40,925 nt of DNA, taken from positions 1-40,925 of the forward strand of contig JANLFV010000014.1 of NCBI GenBank assembly GCA_024653345.1, given 5' to 3'. Source of the stretch: Candidatus Acetothermia bacterium. GTDB lineage: Bacteria > Bipolaricaulota > Bipolaricaulia > RBG-16-55-9 > JANLFV01. A program made the position numbers and the translations under genes. The notes beneath the pieces were generated by a model. It saw only the letters and a program-made list of their open reading frames with translations, was not told where the DNA came from and did no database searches. This document shows positions 25,902 through 35,851 of this stretch, in pieces (position 1 is the first letter of the stretch; each line of letters begins with the position of its first letter).

Positions 25902-27410
25902 TTAAGGCGCCCGCCCGTATATCTCGGTCAGCTCGGCGAGCCTCGCGGCTACCTTATCGTTAAGCGCCCCTGGCAGGAGCCGCCAGCACCAGTTGGGTGG
26001 GCCGGATGTCCCCGGCGTGTTCATCCTGGCCTCATGCCCTAGGCTCAAGAGATCCTGGGCAGGGACGATGGCCGTGCGGGCCACCGAGGCCCAGGCTAGC
26101 CGGATCAGGTCCCAAGCGATGTCCGACCCATCGGTGCCCAAATACCTCCGGACGAACTCACGCTCGGGCTCGCTGATAGTGAGATACCAGCTTCGGGTGG
26201 TATCGCTATCGTGGGTTCCGGTATAGACTACGCAGTCTCGTGTGAAGTTATGGGGCAAGAAGGGATTAGCCGGGCCGGAACCGAAGGCAAATTGCAGGAC
26301 CTTCATCCCAGGGTAGCCGAATTCAGCCATCAGGGCATCCACTCCGGCTCGGGACTCCTCATCAAAATCCCCCAGGTCTTCCGCGATGATCGCCACCTCG
26401 CCGAGGGCGGCAGTGACGGCTCGGAAGAACCCGGCCCCGGGGCCGCGGACCCAGCGGCCTTTCACGGCCGTCTTCTCTCCCGCCGGGACCTTCCAATAGT
26501 TGTAGAACCCCCGGAAATGATCGATCCGAACCACATCGACTTGGGTGAAGGCCATCCGAAAGCGGGCGATCCACCAGCTATACCCCTCCTGAGCCATTAC
26601 ACCCCAGCGGTAGAGCGGATGGCCCCATAACTGCCCTGTAGGGCTATAGTAATCGGGAGGGACTCCTGAGACGAAGGCCGGCCTCAGCTCTTCATCCAAA
26701 TGGAACAGATGGGGCTTAGCCCAGACATCGGCGCTGTCCTGGGCAACGAAGATGGGGATGTCCCCGATGATCCGAACGCTTTGCTCATTGGCATAGCGCT
26801 TGAGTGCGAGCCATTGTTCAAAGAACTGCCACTGGCGGAACTCTTGGCTCTTAATCTCATCTTCTAGCCCCTCACGCGCCTGGGTCAACGCCCGAGGGTC
26901 GCGTTTGGCCAGGGCCTCCTCCCACTCCCACCAGGGACGGAGCCCATGGGCCTCTTTCAAGGCCATGAACAGAGCGAAGTCCTCTAACCAGAAGGCCTGT
27001 TCCTGGCAGAAGCGCGCGAAGGCCGCTCTCTCCGTCTGGGAGGCCCCTTCCTGGAATCGGGCAAACGCACGCTCAAGCAAGCCCTTCTTGTAGGGGCTAA
27101 CTGTCTCGAAATCGACCCTTTCGGCAGGGAAATCAGGTGCAGCCTCTAGATCCTCTTGCAAGAGATAGCCTGCCTCGACCAGCTTTTCCGGGCTGATGAG
27201 CAGCGGGTTACCGGCAAATGCGGAAAGGCCCTGGTAAGGGGAATTGCCATAGCCAGTGGGGCTCAATGGGAGCACTTGCCAGTAGGATTGGCGGGCTGCC
27301 ACGAGAAAATCGATAAGACGGTAGGCCTCATCGCCCAAGTCCCCGATCCCGAACCGGCTGGGGAGCGAGGTGGGATGGAGCAAGATGCCACTACGGCGCG
27401 GGAACCTCAT
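25902..27410 (-). CDS. malQ: 4-alpha-glucanotransferase (amylomaltase, GH77)
   Basis: A 502-residue enzyme that transfers maltosyl and longer glucan units between chains in the cytosol. Hallmarks: RRSGILLHPTSLPSRFGIGDLG at the N-terminus, SYWQVLPLSPTGYGNSPYQ, DVVRIDHFRGF (nucleophile Asp), AIIAEDLGDF (acid/base Glu), VYTGTHDSDT (third Asp) and RMNTPGTSGPPNWCWRL at the C-terminus. The length is exactly that of bacterial amylomaltases of the Thermus type. It sits 15 bases after glgA and eight before malZ in one operon, consistent with reshaping imported dextrins or stored glycogen. Confidence 0.95.
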   Translation of the reverse strand: MRFPRRSGILLHPTSLPSRFGIGDLGDEAYRLIDFLVAARQSYWQVLPLSPTGYGNSPYQGLSAFAGNPLLISPEKLVEAGYLLQEDLEAAPDFPAERVDFETVSPYKKGLLERAFARFQEGASQTERAAFARFCQEQAFWLEDFALFMALKEAHGLRPWWEWEEALAKRDPRALTQAREGLEDEIKSQEFRQWQFFEQWLALKRYANEQSVRIIGDIPIFVAQDSADVWAKPHLFHLDEELRPAFVSGVPPDYYSPTGQLWGHPLYRWGVMAQEGYSWWIARFRMAFTQVDVVRIDHFRGFYNYWKVPAGEKTAVKGRWVRGPGAGFFRAVTAALGEVAIIAEDLGDFDEESRAGVDALMAEFGYPGMKVLQFAFGSGPANPFLPHNFTRDCVVYTGTHDSDTTRSWYLTISEPEREFVRRYLGTDGSDIAWDLIRLAWASVARTAIVPAQDLLSLGHEARMNTPGTSGPPNWCWRLLPGALNDKVAARLAELTEIYGRAP

Positions 27411-27425
27411 TTCGCTCGGTTTTTT

Positions 27426-28832
27426 TCAGCTCTTCACTAAGCGCTCATAAAGCTGGAGATACTTTCGAGCGGCCTGGAGCCAGGAGTGATCCTCCTGCAT
27501 GATCCTCGCCTGCAGTGCACACCAGGCTTTCTTGTCCTCATACAATGCCAGGGTGCGCCGCACGGCCCCAAGCAGCGCTTCTACAGTATACTCCTTGAAC
27601 TTGAAGCCATTCCCCTGCCCATCGGAGTAATCCCGGATCGTATCGTCAAGGCCCCCGGTCGCCCGGACGATGGGAACGGTCCCGTAACGGAGGCTATAGA
27701 GCTGATTAAGGCCACAGGGCTCAAACCTGGAGGGCATGAGGAAGATGTCCGCTCCAGCCTCGATCTGATGGGCCAGTTTGTCGCTATAGCCCAGATTCAC
27801 TCCTACCCAACCGCGATGCCTCTCCGCCAGGTCCCAAAACAGCTGATGGAACCTCGGCTCGCCCGTGCCGAGCAGCACATATTGAGCCCCCAGCTTTATG
27901 ATCTCATCAAGCGCGGCCGCGATCAAATCGAAGCCCTTCTGCTCCACCAGTCGAGCGACCGACCCAAGGAGCGGGATCTCCGGGTCTTCCCTCAGGCCGT
28001 TGAGCCGTTGTAAGTAGAGCTTGTTCTCTTTCTTCCCTTCCAGGCTGTCCCAGTCGTAATTCCTGATGATCCAGCGATCAGTCGAGGGATTCCACTCATC
28101 ATAATCGACGCCGTGGGCGATGCCAAAGAGCTCTCCAGCGCGCGAGCGGAGCTCCTCATGCAATCCGTTGCCGAATTCGGGAGTCTGGATCTCTTGAGCG
28201 TAGCGCTCACTGACGGTGGTCAGGAGGTCGCTGAAGAGGATGCCGCCCTTCATCCAGTTCAACTTTCCCCGAACGACCAGTTCAGGCCGCTCCTCCAGCC
28301 CCAAGACTCTGAAGGCAGAGCGGTCGAACTCCCCCTGGTAGGCTAAATTGTGGATGGTGTAGACCGTCTTAATCCGGCCGAGATCCTGATGGATAGTCTT
28401 CAGGTAGACGGGGATGAGCGCGGTGTGCCAGTCGTGGGCATGAATAATCTTTGGCCTTACGGAGCGGGCTAGCTCTAATGCCGCCTGGGCGAGGAAGGCG
28501 AACCGCTCGGCGTTATCAGGGTAATCGCGCCCCTCTTCGCCGTAGAGCCCGGCTCGCCCGTAGTAGTGCTCATTGACGGCGAGGAAGACTGGGACCGCGC
28601 TTCCAGGAAGGATAGTCCGCTCGATCTGGCCCTCAACGGCTTTCCCGCCGATCCGAGCGGTAAAAGAAGCGAAGGGCTCACCCGGTGGAATGCCACGATA
28701 CCGAGGGAGAAGGATACTCACCTCCAGGCCAAGCTGGTGCAATGCCTTGGGCAGGGCACCGAGCACATCTGCCAAGCCGCCGGTCTTGGCAAACGGTGCG
28801 GCCTCGGCGGCGACCATCAGGACCTTCATCAT
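27426..28832 (-). CDS. glgA: Glycogen synthase GlgA (GT5)
   Basis: A 468-residue glucosyltransferase elongating alpha-1,4 chains from ADP- or UDP-glucose. The N-terminal MKVLMVAAEAAPFAKTGGLADVLGALP contains the K-T-G-G-L donor loop. IHAHDWHTALIPVYL, YTIHNLAYQG, GILFSDLLTTVSERYAQEI and the catalytic C-terminal RFEPCGLNQLYSLRYGTVPIVRATGGLDDTI (E-x7-E) are all intact. The first ATG (28830-28832) overlaps the galT stop as ATGA; the second ATG at 28829 is equally possible. No ADP-glucose pyrophosphorylase of the GlgC kind is in the window; the donor may come from the nucleotidyltransferase at 16145 or from elsewhere. Confidence 0.95.
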   Translation of the reverse strand: MMKVLMVAAEAAPFAKTGGLADVLGALPKALHQLGLEVSILLPRYRGIPPGEPFASFTARIGGKAVEGQIERTILPGSAVPVFLAVNEHYYGRAGLYGEEGRDYPDNAERFAFLAQAALELARSVRPKIIHAHDWHTALIPVYLKTIHQDLGRIKTVYTIHNLAYQGEFDRSAFRVLGLEERPELVVRGKLNWMKGGILFSDLLTTVSERYAQEIQTPEFGNGLHEELRSRAGELFGIAHGVDYDEWNPSTDRWIIRNYDWDSLEGKKENKLYLQRLNGLREDPEIPLLGSVARLVEQKGFDLIAAALDEIIKLGAQYVLLGTGEPRFHQLFWDLAERHRGWVGVNLGYSDKLAHQIEAGADIFLMPSRFEPCGLNQLYSLRYGTVPIVRATGGLDDTIRDYSDGQGNGFKFKEYTVEALLGAVRRTLALYEDKKAWCALQARIMQEDHSWLQAARKYLQLYERLVKS

Positions 28833-29881
28833 ATGCCCTCCGGCAGCTTGACCCCTCGCAGATATTTGGCGGCCTCCTCAGGCGGCACGGGGTTTATGTA
28901 GAATCCGGTCCCCCACTCGAAGCCCGCGACCCTCGTCAAGCGGGGGAGGATCTCGATGTGCCAGTGGTAGTCATATTGGAGGGTCGCCCAATAGCCCGGC
29001 TTCCCCGGGCGCGGGACGGGGTTCGGCGAGGTCTGGAGCACCATATTGAACGGGGGATCGTTCAGGAGCAGCTTCAGCCTGAGGAGCGCCCGCTTGAGCG
29101 CCCGCGCCAGCCCCTGGCGTTGCCCCTCGTTCATCTGGGTGAAGTCATGGAGATGGTATTTAGGGAAGACCGTGAGCTCGAACGGGAAGCGGGAGTCATA
29201 AGGGGCCAAGATGATATAGCCATCGCTCTCCTCGACGATCCTCTCCCCGCCGAGGGTCAACTCCTGAATGAGCAGGTCGCAGAAGATGCACCTCTCTTTA
29301 TCGTCGTAATAGCGCCGGGCTGCTTCGAGCCGATCGCGGACATTCCGCGGGATGATCGGCGTGGCGATGATCTGGGAATGGGGATGGGAGAGTGAGGCCC
29401 CGGCCGCCGCGCCGTGGTTCCTGAAGAGCAGGATATAGCGGAACCAGTGGTTCCGCATGAGCTCGCGCATCCTCTGGATGTAGGCCTCGATCACCAGCCG
29501 AACATGCTCGCTTGGCAGGTCGGCCAGCTCCGAGCGGTGATCCGGGGACTCGATCACCACCTCATGGGCCCCGACCCCTTTCATCCTGTCGAAGAAGCCG
29601 ATCCCCGCCCGCCCCAGCTCGCCGTAGGCCTCCAAGGCCGGGAACTTGTTCGGGACCACGCGGACTCGCCAGCCGGGGGTGTTCGCCCCACCCCCGCCCT
29701 CGCGGATGGCGAAGAGCTCCGGCGGGGTCTTGGCCTCGTTCCCTGGGCAGAAGGGGCATTCGGCCGGCTCGAGCGGAGCCTCCTTCTCGTCCTGGGAGAG
29801 GAGGTCGCTCGGCCGCTTAGCCCGCTCGACCGCGATGATCACCCAGCGGTCCGTGATCGGTCCTCGTCGTAGCTCCGGCAT
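28829..29881 (-). CDS. galT: Galactose-1-phosphate uridylyltransferase family protein (GalT)
   Basis: A 350-residue HIT-superfamily nucleotidyltransferase exchanging UMP between UDP-glucose and galactose-1-phosphate through a uridylyl-histidine. CPFCPGN (about residues 42-48) and RCIFCDLL supply Cys ligands of structural metal sites. SLSHPHSQIIATP carries the catalytic His-Pro-His pair. FPKYHLHDFTQM and YDYHWHIEILPRL complete the site. GGGAGGAAGG precedes the ATG directly. It leads the galT-glgA-malQ-malZ operon and is coupled to glgA by an ATGA overlap. No galK or galE lies nearby, so a broader role making UDP-glucose for glycogen or trehalose is possible, but this is inference. Confidence 0.92.
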   Translation of the reverse strand: MPELRRGPITDRWVIIAVERAKRPSDLLSQDEKEAPLEPAECPFCPGNEAKTPPELFAIREGGGGANTPGWRVRVVPNKFPALEAYGELGRAGIGFFDRMKGVGAHEVVIESPDHRSELADLPSEHVRLVIEAYIQRMRELMRNHWFRYILLFRNHGAAAGASLSHPHSQIIATPIIPRNVRDRLEAARRYYDDKERCIFCDLLIQELTLGGERIVEESDGYIILAPYDSRFPFELTVFPKYHLHDFTQMNEGQRQGLARALKRALLRLKLLLNDPPFNMVLQTSPNPVPRPGKPGYWATLQYDYHWHIEILPRLTRVAGFEWGTGFYINPVPPEEAAKYLRGVKLPEGI

Positions 29882-29917
29882 CCTTCCTCCCTGGGCATCT
29901 TGGCTCAGTCGGGCCTA

Positions 29918-29946
29918 TGCTTACCGGGCTTGGGAGCGGTTGTCAA
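29918..29946 (-). promoter_or_regulatory. Probable promoter of galT-glgA-malQ-malZ
   Basis: TTGACA (29941-29946), 17 bp, TAAGCA (29918-29923) on the minus strand, about 37 bases before the galT ATG. It lies inside the last codons of the amidohydrolase gene. The -35 is perfect and the -10 weak, as expected of a regulated promoter. Confidence 0.55.
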
Positions 29947-31477
29947 CCCCTGATCGGGCGAAGACCAGCTCCCCTCCTGCAAAGGTCATCTCGACTTTGA
30001 TCTCCCCGATCCGTGAGGGCTCCTCAAATGGGTCCTCGGAGAGGACAACGAGGTCAGCCAGCTTCCCCGGCTCGAGCGAGCCCTTCGAGCCCTCCTCGAA
30101 GGAGGCATAGGCCCCGCCGAGGGTGTAGCATCTGATTGCTTCCTCTACTGTCAGCCGCTGGGCGGGGTAGGGGGCATTGACCGCCTGATGGACGCCGAAG
30201 AGCGGCCCGAGGGGCATGCAGTCCGAGCCGAAGGCCAGCTTGAGCCCGGAATCCAGGGCAAGCCGATGGGGGCCGATCCGGCTCGTCCGCTCCCGCCCCA
30301 GCCGGGCCTCATACATGTCCCCCGGCTTGGCCCACTTGAGGAAGTTCGGCTGCATCGAGGCGACGAGCCCGAGCCGGGCCGCCCGTTCGAGCTGCTCATC
30401 ATTCGCTAGCTCGAAATGCTCGATTCGCCAGCGATCCTCCGGCCTGACCCCCGCGCGCTCATAAGCCCACAGGACCTGCTCGATCGCCCGGTCCCCGATC
30501 GCATGGGTCAGGACCTGCCAGCCCTGCTCATAGGCTTCTTCAACGACTCGGAAGAGTTCTTCATCGTCGTAGTTGAGCTTGCCGCGCCCCTCGCGGTCGA
30601 GATAGGGCTCGCTCAAGGCGGCGTTCCCCGCACCGATGGAGCCGTCCGCAAAGAGCTTCACCCCGCCGAGGCAGAGCCACTCGTCCCCGAAGCCGGTGCG
30701 AAGGCCGGCCTCCATCAACAGGCTTGCCGCCTCGCCGCGGGGATTGAGGTAGACGCGCAGCTTGAGCTGACCCCTCGCCCCCAGTGCCTGGTAGGCTCTC
30801 ACATGGCCAGGCTTAACGATGTCGTGGACCGAGGTGATCCCCAGGGAGTGGGCCAAGCGCGCGCCGGCCAGGATCGCCCGCTCGAGCTCCTCTTGCTCGG
30901 GCTCGAGCTGCTCGTGGAACCACCAGGCCGCCTCCTCCCAGAGGAGGCCCCGCTCGAGGTCGGCGCAGCCAGCAAGCTCTCCGGGGAGCTTGACCAGCTC
31001 GAGGGCCTTGGAGTTGACGGAAAGCAAGTGCCCGTCGACGCGGAAGAGGGCTGCTGGATGGTCCGGGGCGACGCGGTCGAGGTCTCGCCGTTCGATGTAG
31101 CGCTTCTCCGGCCAGTAGGTCTCGTCCCACCTTCGGCTGATGAGCCACTCTCCCTGGGCCCTGCGGTGCGCAGCCGCACGGACGAGCTCCAGAAGTTCCT
31201 CCAGGGACCTAGCCTCGGCCAGGTCGAGGTAGATCGTCTCGACGAGCCCGGTCGAGACGAGATGAGTGTGGGCATCGATGAAGCCGGGGAGGACGGCCCG
31301 GCCCTGGAGATCGACCACCTCCGTCTCCTCACCGGCTAGGGTGGCGACTTGGGCGGAGCTTCCCACGGCCGCAATCCGGTCGCCCGAAATGGCGAGGGCC
31401 TCGGCCCGGGAGGGCCTGCCGAGGGTGATCACTTGACCGTTGAAGAGGAGCAAGGTTATCGCCCTTTGGGAAGACAT
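29921..31477 (-). CDS. Amidohydrolase-superfamily metal-dependent hydrolase (YtcJ-like)
   Basis: A protein of 518 residues from the preferred start. It follows the YtcJ/Amidohydro_3 pattern: LLFNGQVITLG opening strand, LPGFIDAHTHL (metal His pair), GGVKLFADGSIGAGNAALSEPY (metal-lysine region), VLTHAIGDRAIEQVL (His), WRIEHFELA (His), FGSDCMPLGPLFGVH (Asp) and LEPGKLADLVVLSEDP. Such enzymes hydrolyse amides, ureas or related bonds; the substrate is unknown. The frame is open to an ATG at 31528, but ATG 31477 gives the usual short lead before the first strand and keeps clear of the 16S trailer stem at 31544-31556. It directly follows the 16S gene on the same strand and could be reached by read-through. 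Confidence 0.85.
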   Translation of the reverse strand: MSSQRAITLLLFNGQVITLGRPSRAEALAISGDRIAAVGSSAQVATLAGEETEVVDLQGRAVLPGFIDAHTHLVSTGLVETIYLDLAEARSLEELLELVRAAAHRRAQGEWLISRRWDETYWPEKRYIERRDLDRVAPDHPAALFRVDGHLLSVNSKALELVKLPGELAGCADLERGLLWEEAAWWFHEQLEPEQEELERAILAGARLAHSLGITSVHDIVKPGHVRAYQALGARGQLKLRVYLNPRGEAASLLMEAGLRTGFGDEWLCLGGVKLFADGSIGAGNAALSEPYLDREGRGKLNYDDEELFRVVEEAYEQGWQVLTHAIGDRAIEQVLWAYERAGVRPEDRWRIEHFELANDEQLERAARLGLVASMQPNFLKWAKPGDMYEARLGRERTSRIGPHRLALDSGLKLAFGSDCMPLGPLFGVHQAVNAPYPAQRLTVEEAIRCYTLGGAYASFEEGSKGSLEPGKLADLVVLSEDPFEEPSRIGEIKVEMTFAGGELVFARSGVDNRSQAR

Positions 31478-31543
31478 CACGGGAAGATGATGACCGATCA
31501 GGGCAGGAAAGGCAAAAGTGAAGAGCATAGCCTCTGGGCATGC

Positions 31544-31556
31544 GGGATAGAGAGGG
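31544..31556 (-). other. 16S precursor trailer arm (processing stem)
   Basis: In the transcript, CCCTCTCTATCCC here is complementary to the leader arm GGGATAGAGTGGG (33184-33196) at 12 of 13 positions. The two arms bracket the mature 16S RNA, about 30 bases past its 3' end, as in RNase III-processed precursors. Confidence 0.7.
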
Positions 31557-31576
31557 CGCTTGAAGCACGCGTTGTG

Positions 31577-33137
<1,561 letters not shown>

Positions 33138-33183
33138 AAACTCACGGAACATGCCTTTGGCCATGCTCTTCACTTTTCAATGA

Positions 33184-33196
33184 CCCACTCTATCCC
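33184..33196 (-). other. 16S precursor leader arm (processing stem)
   Basis: The transcript reads GGGATAGAGTGGG here, pairing with CCCTCTCTATCCC of the trailer (31544-31556) with one T-T mismatch. It lies between the promoter and the mature 5' end. Confidence 0.7.
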
Positions 33197-33215
33197 ACCC
33201 CTATGGGCAACCCTA

Positions 33216-33244
33216 AGTATAACACGGCTCCCCCCACCTGTCAA
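33216..33244 (-). promoter_or_regulatory. Consensus promoter of the 16S rRNA gene
   Basis: TTGACA (33239-33244), 17 bp, TATACT (33216-33221) on the minus strand. The predicted transcript start near 33209 gives a leader of about 70 bases that includes the processing-stem arm. This is the strongest promoter match in the window. Confidence 0.85.
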
Positions 33245-33377
33245 GAGGCCGAATTGCCTCATGGAGACTGTTGCCGAGAGGAAGAGAGTTTCCTTGCGGA
33301 TCATTCTACCAAAGGCCCGAGCCAGCAACATAGAGCTCCGGGAGCGACCGGCCAAGCTCGCGCCGGAGCCACAGCCC

Positions 33378-33407
33378 TTGCCAAACCGACCAGTTCCGTG
33401 CTAGAAT
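33378..33407 (+). promoter_or_regulatory. Promoter of spoVG-rnc
   Basis: TTGCCA (33378-33383), 18 bp, TAGAAT (33402-33407), with a TGC extension before the -10. The start codon of spoVG is 33 bases downstream. Confidence 0.65.
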
Positions 33408-33439
33408 TACGCGACTATCCTGGCGAACAGAGGTGGGTT

Positions 33440-33736
33440 ATGGAGATCACGAAGGTCGAGATCCGGCCGATGAAGAGCGAGGGGAATCTGAAGGCCTTCT
33501 GTTCCGTGGTCTTTGACGACGTCTTCGTCATCCACTCCGTCAAAGTGATCCAGGGTAAGGAGCGGCTCTTCGTCGCCATGCCAAGTCGGGAGATGGACAG
33601 GGGCGGGTTCCGCGACATCGCCCACCCCATCGACAACGAGTTCCGGATGAAGCTGGAGAAGATAATCCTGGAGCGCTATCGCGAGGAGGTGGAACAAGCC
33701 CGAGAGGAGTTGGTCACGGAGGACGTGACGCTGTAG
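33440..33736 (+). CDS. spoVG: SpoVG-family regulatory nucleic-acid-binding protein
   Basis: A 98-residue protein matching SpoVG along its whole length: MEITKVEIRPMKSEGNLKAFCSVVFDDVFVIHSVKVIQG, then LFVAMPSREMDRGGFRDIAHPIDNEFR and the helical C-terminus. SpoVG was named for a sporulation role in Bacillus but is widespread in non-sporulating bacteria and binds DNA or RNA to tune gene expression. The open frame begins far upstream at 33203, but the ATG at 33440 is certain from homology and follows AGAGGTGG. It is 17 bases before rnc in the same direction. Confidence 0.95.
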   Translation: MEITKVEIRPMKSEGNLKAFCSVVFDDVFVIHSVKVIQGKERLFVAMPSREMDRGGFRDIAHPIDNEFRMKLEKIILERYREEVEQAREELVTEDVTL

Positions 33737-33753
33737 CCCTGCTCGGGCTGGAA

Positions 33754-34485
33754 GTGGTGCGGAAGAAGGCGACTGAGAGCAATCGAGTGCTGCTCTCCCT
33801 GGAGAGAGCCCTTCGACTGCCGGCCAGCAAGCTCCGCGAGGCGTTCCTGCACAGCTCCTATGTGAACGAGCGCCCGGAGGAGGGGGAGTCGAACGAGCGC
33901 TTGGAATTCCTGGGCGATGCGGTGATCGAACTGGCGATCAGCGAGCACCTCTTTCACGCCTTCCCCTTCCATGCGGAGGGTGATCTGACGAAGATCAAGT
34001 CAGTAGTGGTGAGCGGGCCGGTCTTGGCCGAGCGCGCCACCGCCCTCAACCTGGGCGCGGCCCTGCTCCTCGGCGTGGGGGAAGAGGAGAGCGGCGGGAG
34101 GAGCCGCCGGTCGATCCTCGCCGACGCCTTCGAGGCGCTCGTCGGGCTGATCTTCCGCGAGGCCGGCTACGAGCGGGCAGCCCGGTTTGTGGTGGACCAA
34201 CTCCGCGCCGAGGTGGAGAAGGTCGAGCGGCATCAGCGGATGACGGACTACAAGTCGCTCCTCCAGGAGGAGGCCCAGCGGCGGGGCCTCCGGCCGGTCT
34301 ACACGCTGCTCCAAGAGGAGGGAGCGGATCATCAGAAGGTCTTCACCGTCCGGGTCGAGGTCGCCGGGCTCGAGGGGCTGGGCCGAGGCAGAAGGGTGAA
34401 GGAGGCGGAGCAGGCCGCGGCCAAGCAGGTCTACTTCAAGCTGGAGGGTGCAAGGTCGGAGCAGGCTAATAGGAGGGATGACTGA
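33754..34485 (+). CDS. rnc: Ribonuclease III
   Basis: A 243-residue endonuclease cutting double-stranded RNA, including the stems of rRNA precursors. The catalytic domain has HSSYVNERPEEGESNERLEFLGDAVIELAISEHLF (the RNase III signature with Glu and Asp ligands) and ADAFEALVGLIF (second Asp/Glu pair). The C-terminal third (about residues 165-235) is a double-stranded-RNA-binding domain, with DYKSLLQEEAQRRG and the KEAEQAAAKQVYFKL helix. Start is one of two adjacent GTG codons (33754 or 33757) after CTGGAA. It forms an operon with spoVG, divergent from the 16S gene whose precursor stem it should process. Confidence 0.95.
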   Translation: MVRKKATESNRVLLSLERALRLPASKLREAFLHSSYVNERPEEGESNERLEFLGDAVIELAISEHLFHAFPFHAEGDLTKIKSVVVSGPVLAERATALNLGAALLLGVGEEESGGRSRRSILADAFEALVGLIFREAGYERAARFVVDQLRAEVEKVERHQRMTDYKSLLQEEAQRRGLRPVYTLLQEEGADHQKVFTVRVEVAGLEGLGRGRRVKEAEQAAAKQVYFKLEGARSEQANRRDD

Positions 34486-34560
34486 CCTTTGCCATCCACC
34501 TCAGCTTTCGGCAGACCATCAATGAGCTGCTCCAGTAAGCGAGTGTGAGATAGAGCAGGG

Positions 34561-35755
34561 TTATGCCCCCTTCACAAACCCCTCCGGCCAGGGGTAGTCG
34601 GAAGGGCGGAGGTCACCTTCGGCATTGTCGTGGATTTCATTGTCTTTGCCTGCAACCGCCGCCGTAAATATGCGAATCCCACACCCCTCATTGTCAATGA
34701 TCTTATTATCCGATATCTCGGCGAGTATCGAGCCGAGCTGAATGCCATCGCCCTGGTTGTTGGAGATTGTATTCTTAACCAGCGTGACCTGAGTGTTTAC
34801 TCCTCCTAAGTGTATAGCTGTCCCCCAATTTTCTTCAAGTTGATTGTCTATGATGACAGCTTGGCCACTCAATATCCAAATTCCTGTGCCATTCCGCTTG
34901 AACTGATTACCCTGTAGATAGACCTGAGGACCCTCACCGCCCACATCGAGCGCTCTGCTATTGTTCAAGAACTCATTGTCTTCAAGCCTCACCTGCGCTA
35001 GACCGACCACGGAGATGCCCCACACTGCATGGCTGTAGATAGAGTTGCCCGTGAGGATAGCTTGAACGGTGTCACCGAGGTGGACCGCCACCGTTGCATG
35101 AGCTCCGATCCAGGTATTCGCGATTGTGACCTGAGAGTCTCCTATAGCTTCGATCCCCGTATTCCCTTCAAGAACCATGCTATCCGCGATCGTCACGATG
35201 GCAGACTCGATCAGGAGACCGAAGCCCCCGATATTGTCGATGATGCTATTTTTTAACAACTACTTGTGCTCCGGACTGCACGGCAATCCCGTGGTCTTCG
35301 ATCTCGACTTGCTTGATAGACTCGTAGCCTTTCGTGATCGAAAGGCCGTCTATCACTACATGATAGCCTTCCCGGACCTGGATCACTGGGCCTGGAATGG
35401 CTCCCGGCCCGCGAATGACTGTCTCCTCCTGAGCGCGGAGGATATCGGCTTCCTCAAAGGCCTCGCTGAGATAAAGGCCTTTCAAATCACTTACGAAACC
35501 GTCTCTCGCCCCTTGCAGGGTGAGGTCCTTTGCGATTGCCAGACTTTCCGCATACTCCCCTGGGGCGATCTGGATGACATCCCCAGGGTTGGCAGCATCA
35601 ACCGCCGCTTGGATACTGGAGAATGGGCAGCCCTGAGGGCAGACGAGCAGCGAGGCCACCCGGGACACTGCTGAGGTCATTACCCCGGTTGCAACTGCCA
35701 AAGGCAGTAGCAACCCTAGCCTAATAGACTCGGAACGCCTTCCGAAGTTGAACAT
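34561..35755 (-). pseudogene. Secreted right-handed beta-helix protein 1, split by one frameshift
   Basis: Two frames join into one protein of about 397 residues. The first (35246-35755) has a signal peptide, LVCPQGCPFSSIQAAVDAANPGDVIQIAPGEYAES and the first coils, and ends GAQVVVKK-stop. The second (34561-35259) resumes with KNSIIDNIGGFGLL and runs through about nine parallel beta-helix turns to EGDLRPSDYPWPEGFVKGA. The break is at a run of six A's (35250-35255 region, transcript sense AAAAAATAG). Five A's would restore the frame. It may be a sequencing error, a true mutation or a slippage site. Start ATG 35755 follows a perfect TAAGGAGGTG. Pectate-lyase-like folds of this type bind or cleave polysaccharides; no catalytic set is visible. 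Confidence 0.8.
34567..34599 (-). repeat. 33-bp tail repeat, copy A
   Basis: This encodes the end of DYPWPEGFVKG. It differs from copies B (35858-35890) and C (37859-37891) at only a few positions, mostly in the variable codon. It contains the inverted pair ACCCC/GGGGT. Confidence 0.85.
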
Positions 35756-35778
35756 CTCTCGCCACCTCCTTAGGCTTT

Positions 35779-35807
35779 GGGGCCGGTAATTTTAAGCCCT
35801 CGGCCCC
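35779..35807. promoter_or_regulatory. Hairpin in the leader of beta-helix gene 1
   Basis: GGGGCCG (35779-35785) pairs with CGGCCCC (35801-35807) around an AT-rich loop with TTTTAA. It lies 14 bases upstream of the ribosome-binding site of the beta-helix 1 gene and 45 bases after the stop of beta-helix 2. It might terminate the upstream message partially or control translation. Confidence 0.45.
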
Positions 35808-35851
35808 TCTATCCTCTGTCATGAGCCAATGAAGTGCCAGAAGAAATAGGC

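Larger units (their letters stand above)
33138..33439. other. Divergent 16S / spoVG control region
   Basis: About 300 bp without a gene. It holds the 16S promoter and leader on the minus strand, and the spoVG promoter on the plus strand. The stretch 33245-33377 between the two promoters shows nothing I can name. Confidence 0.7.
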
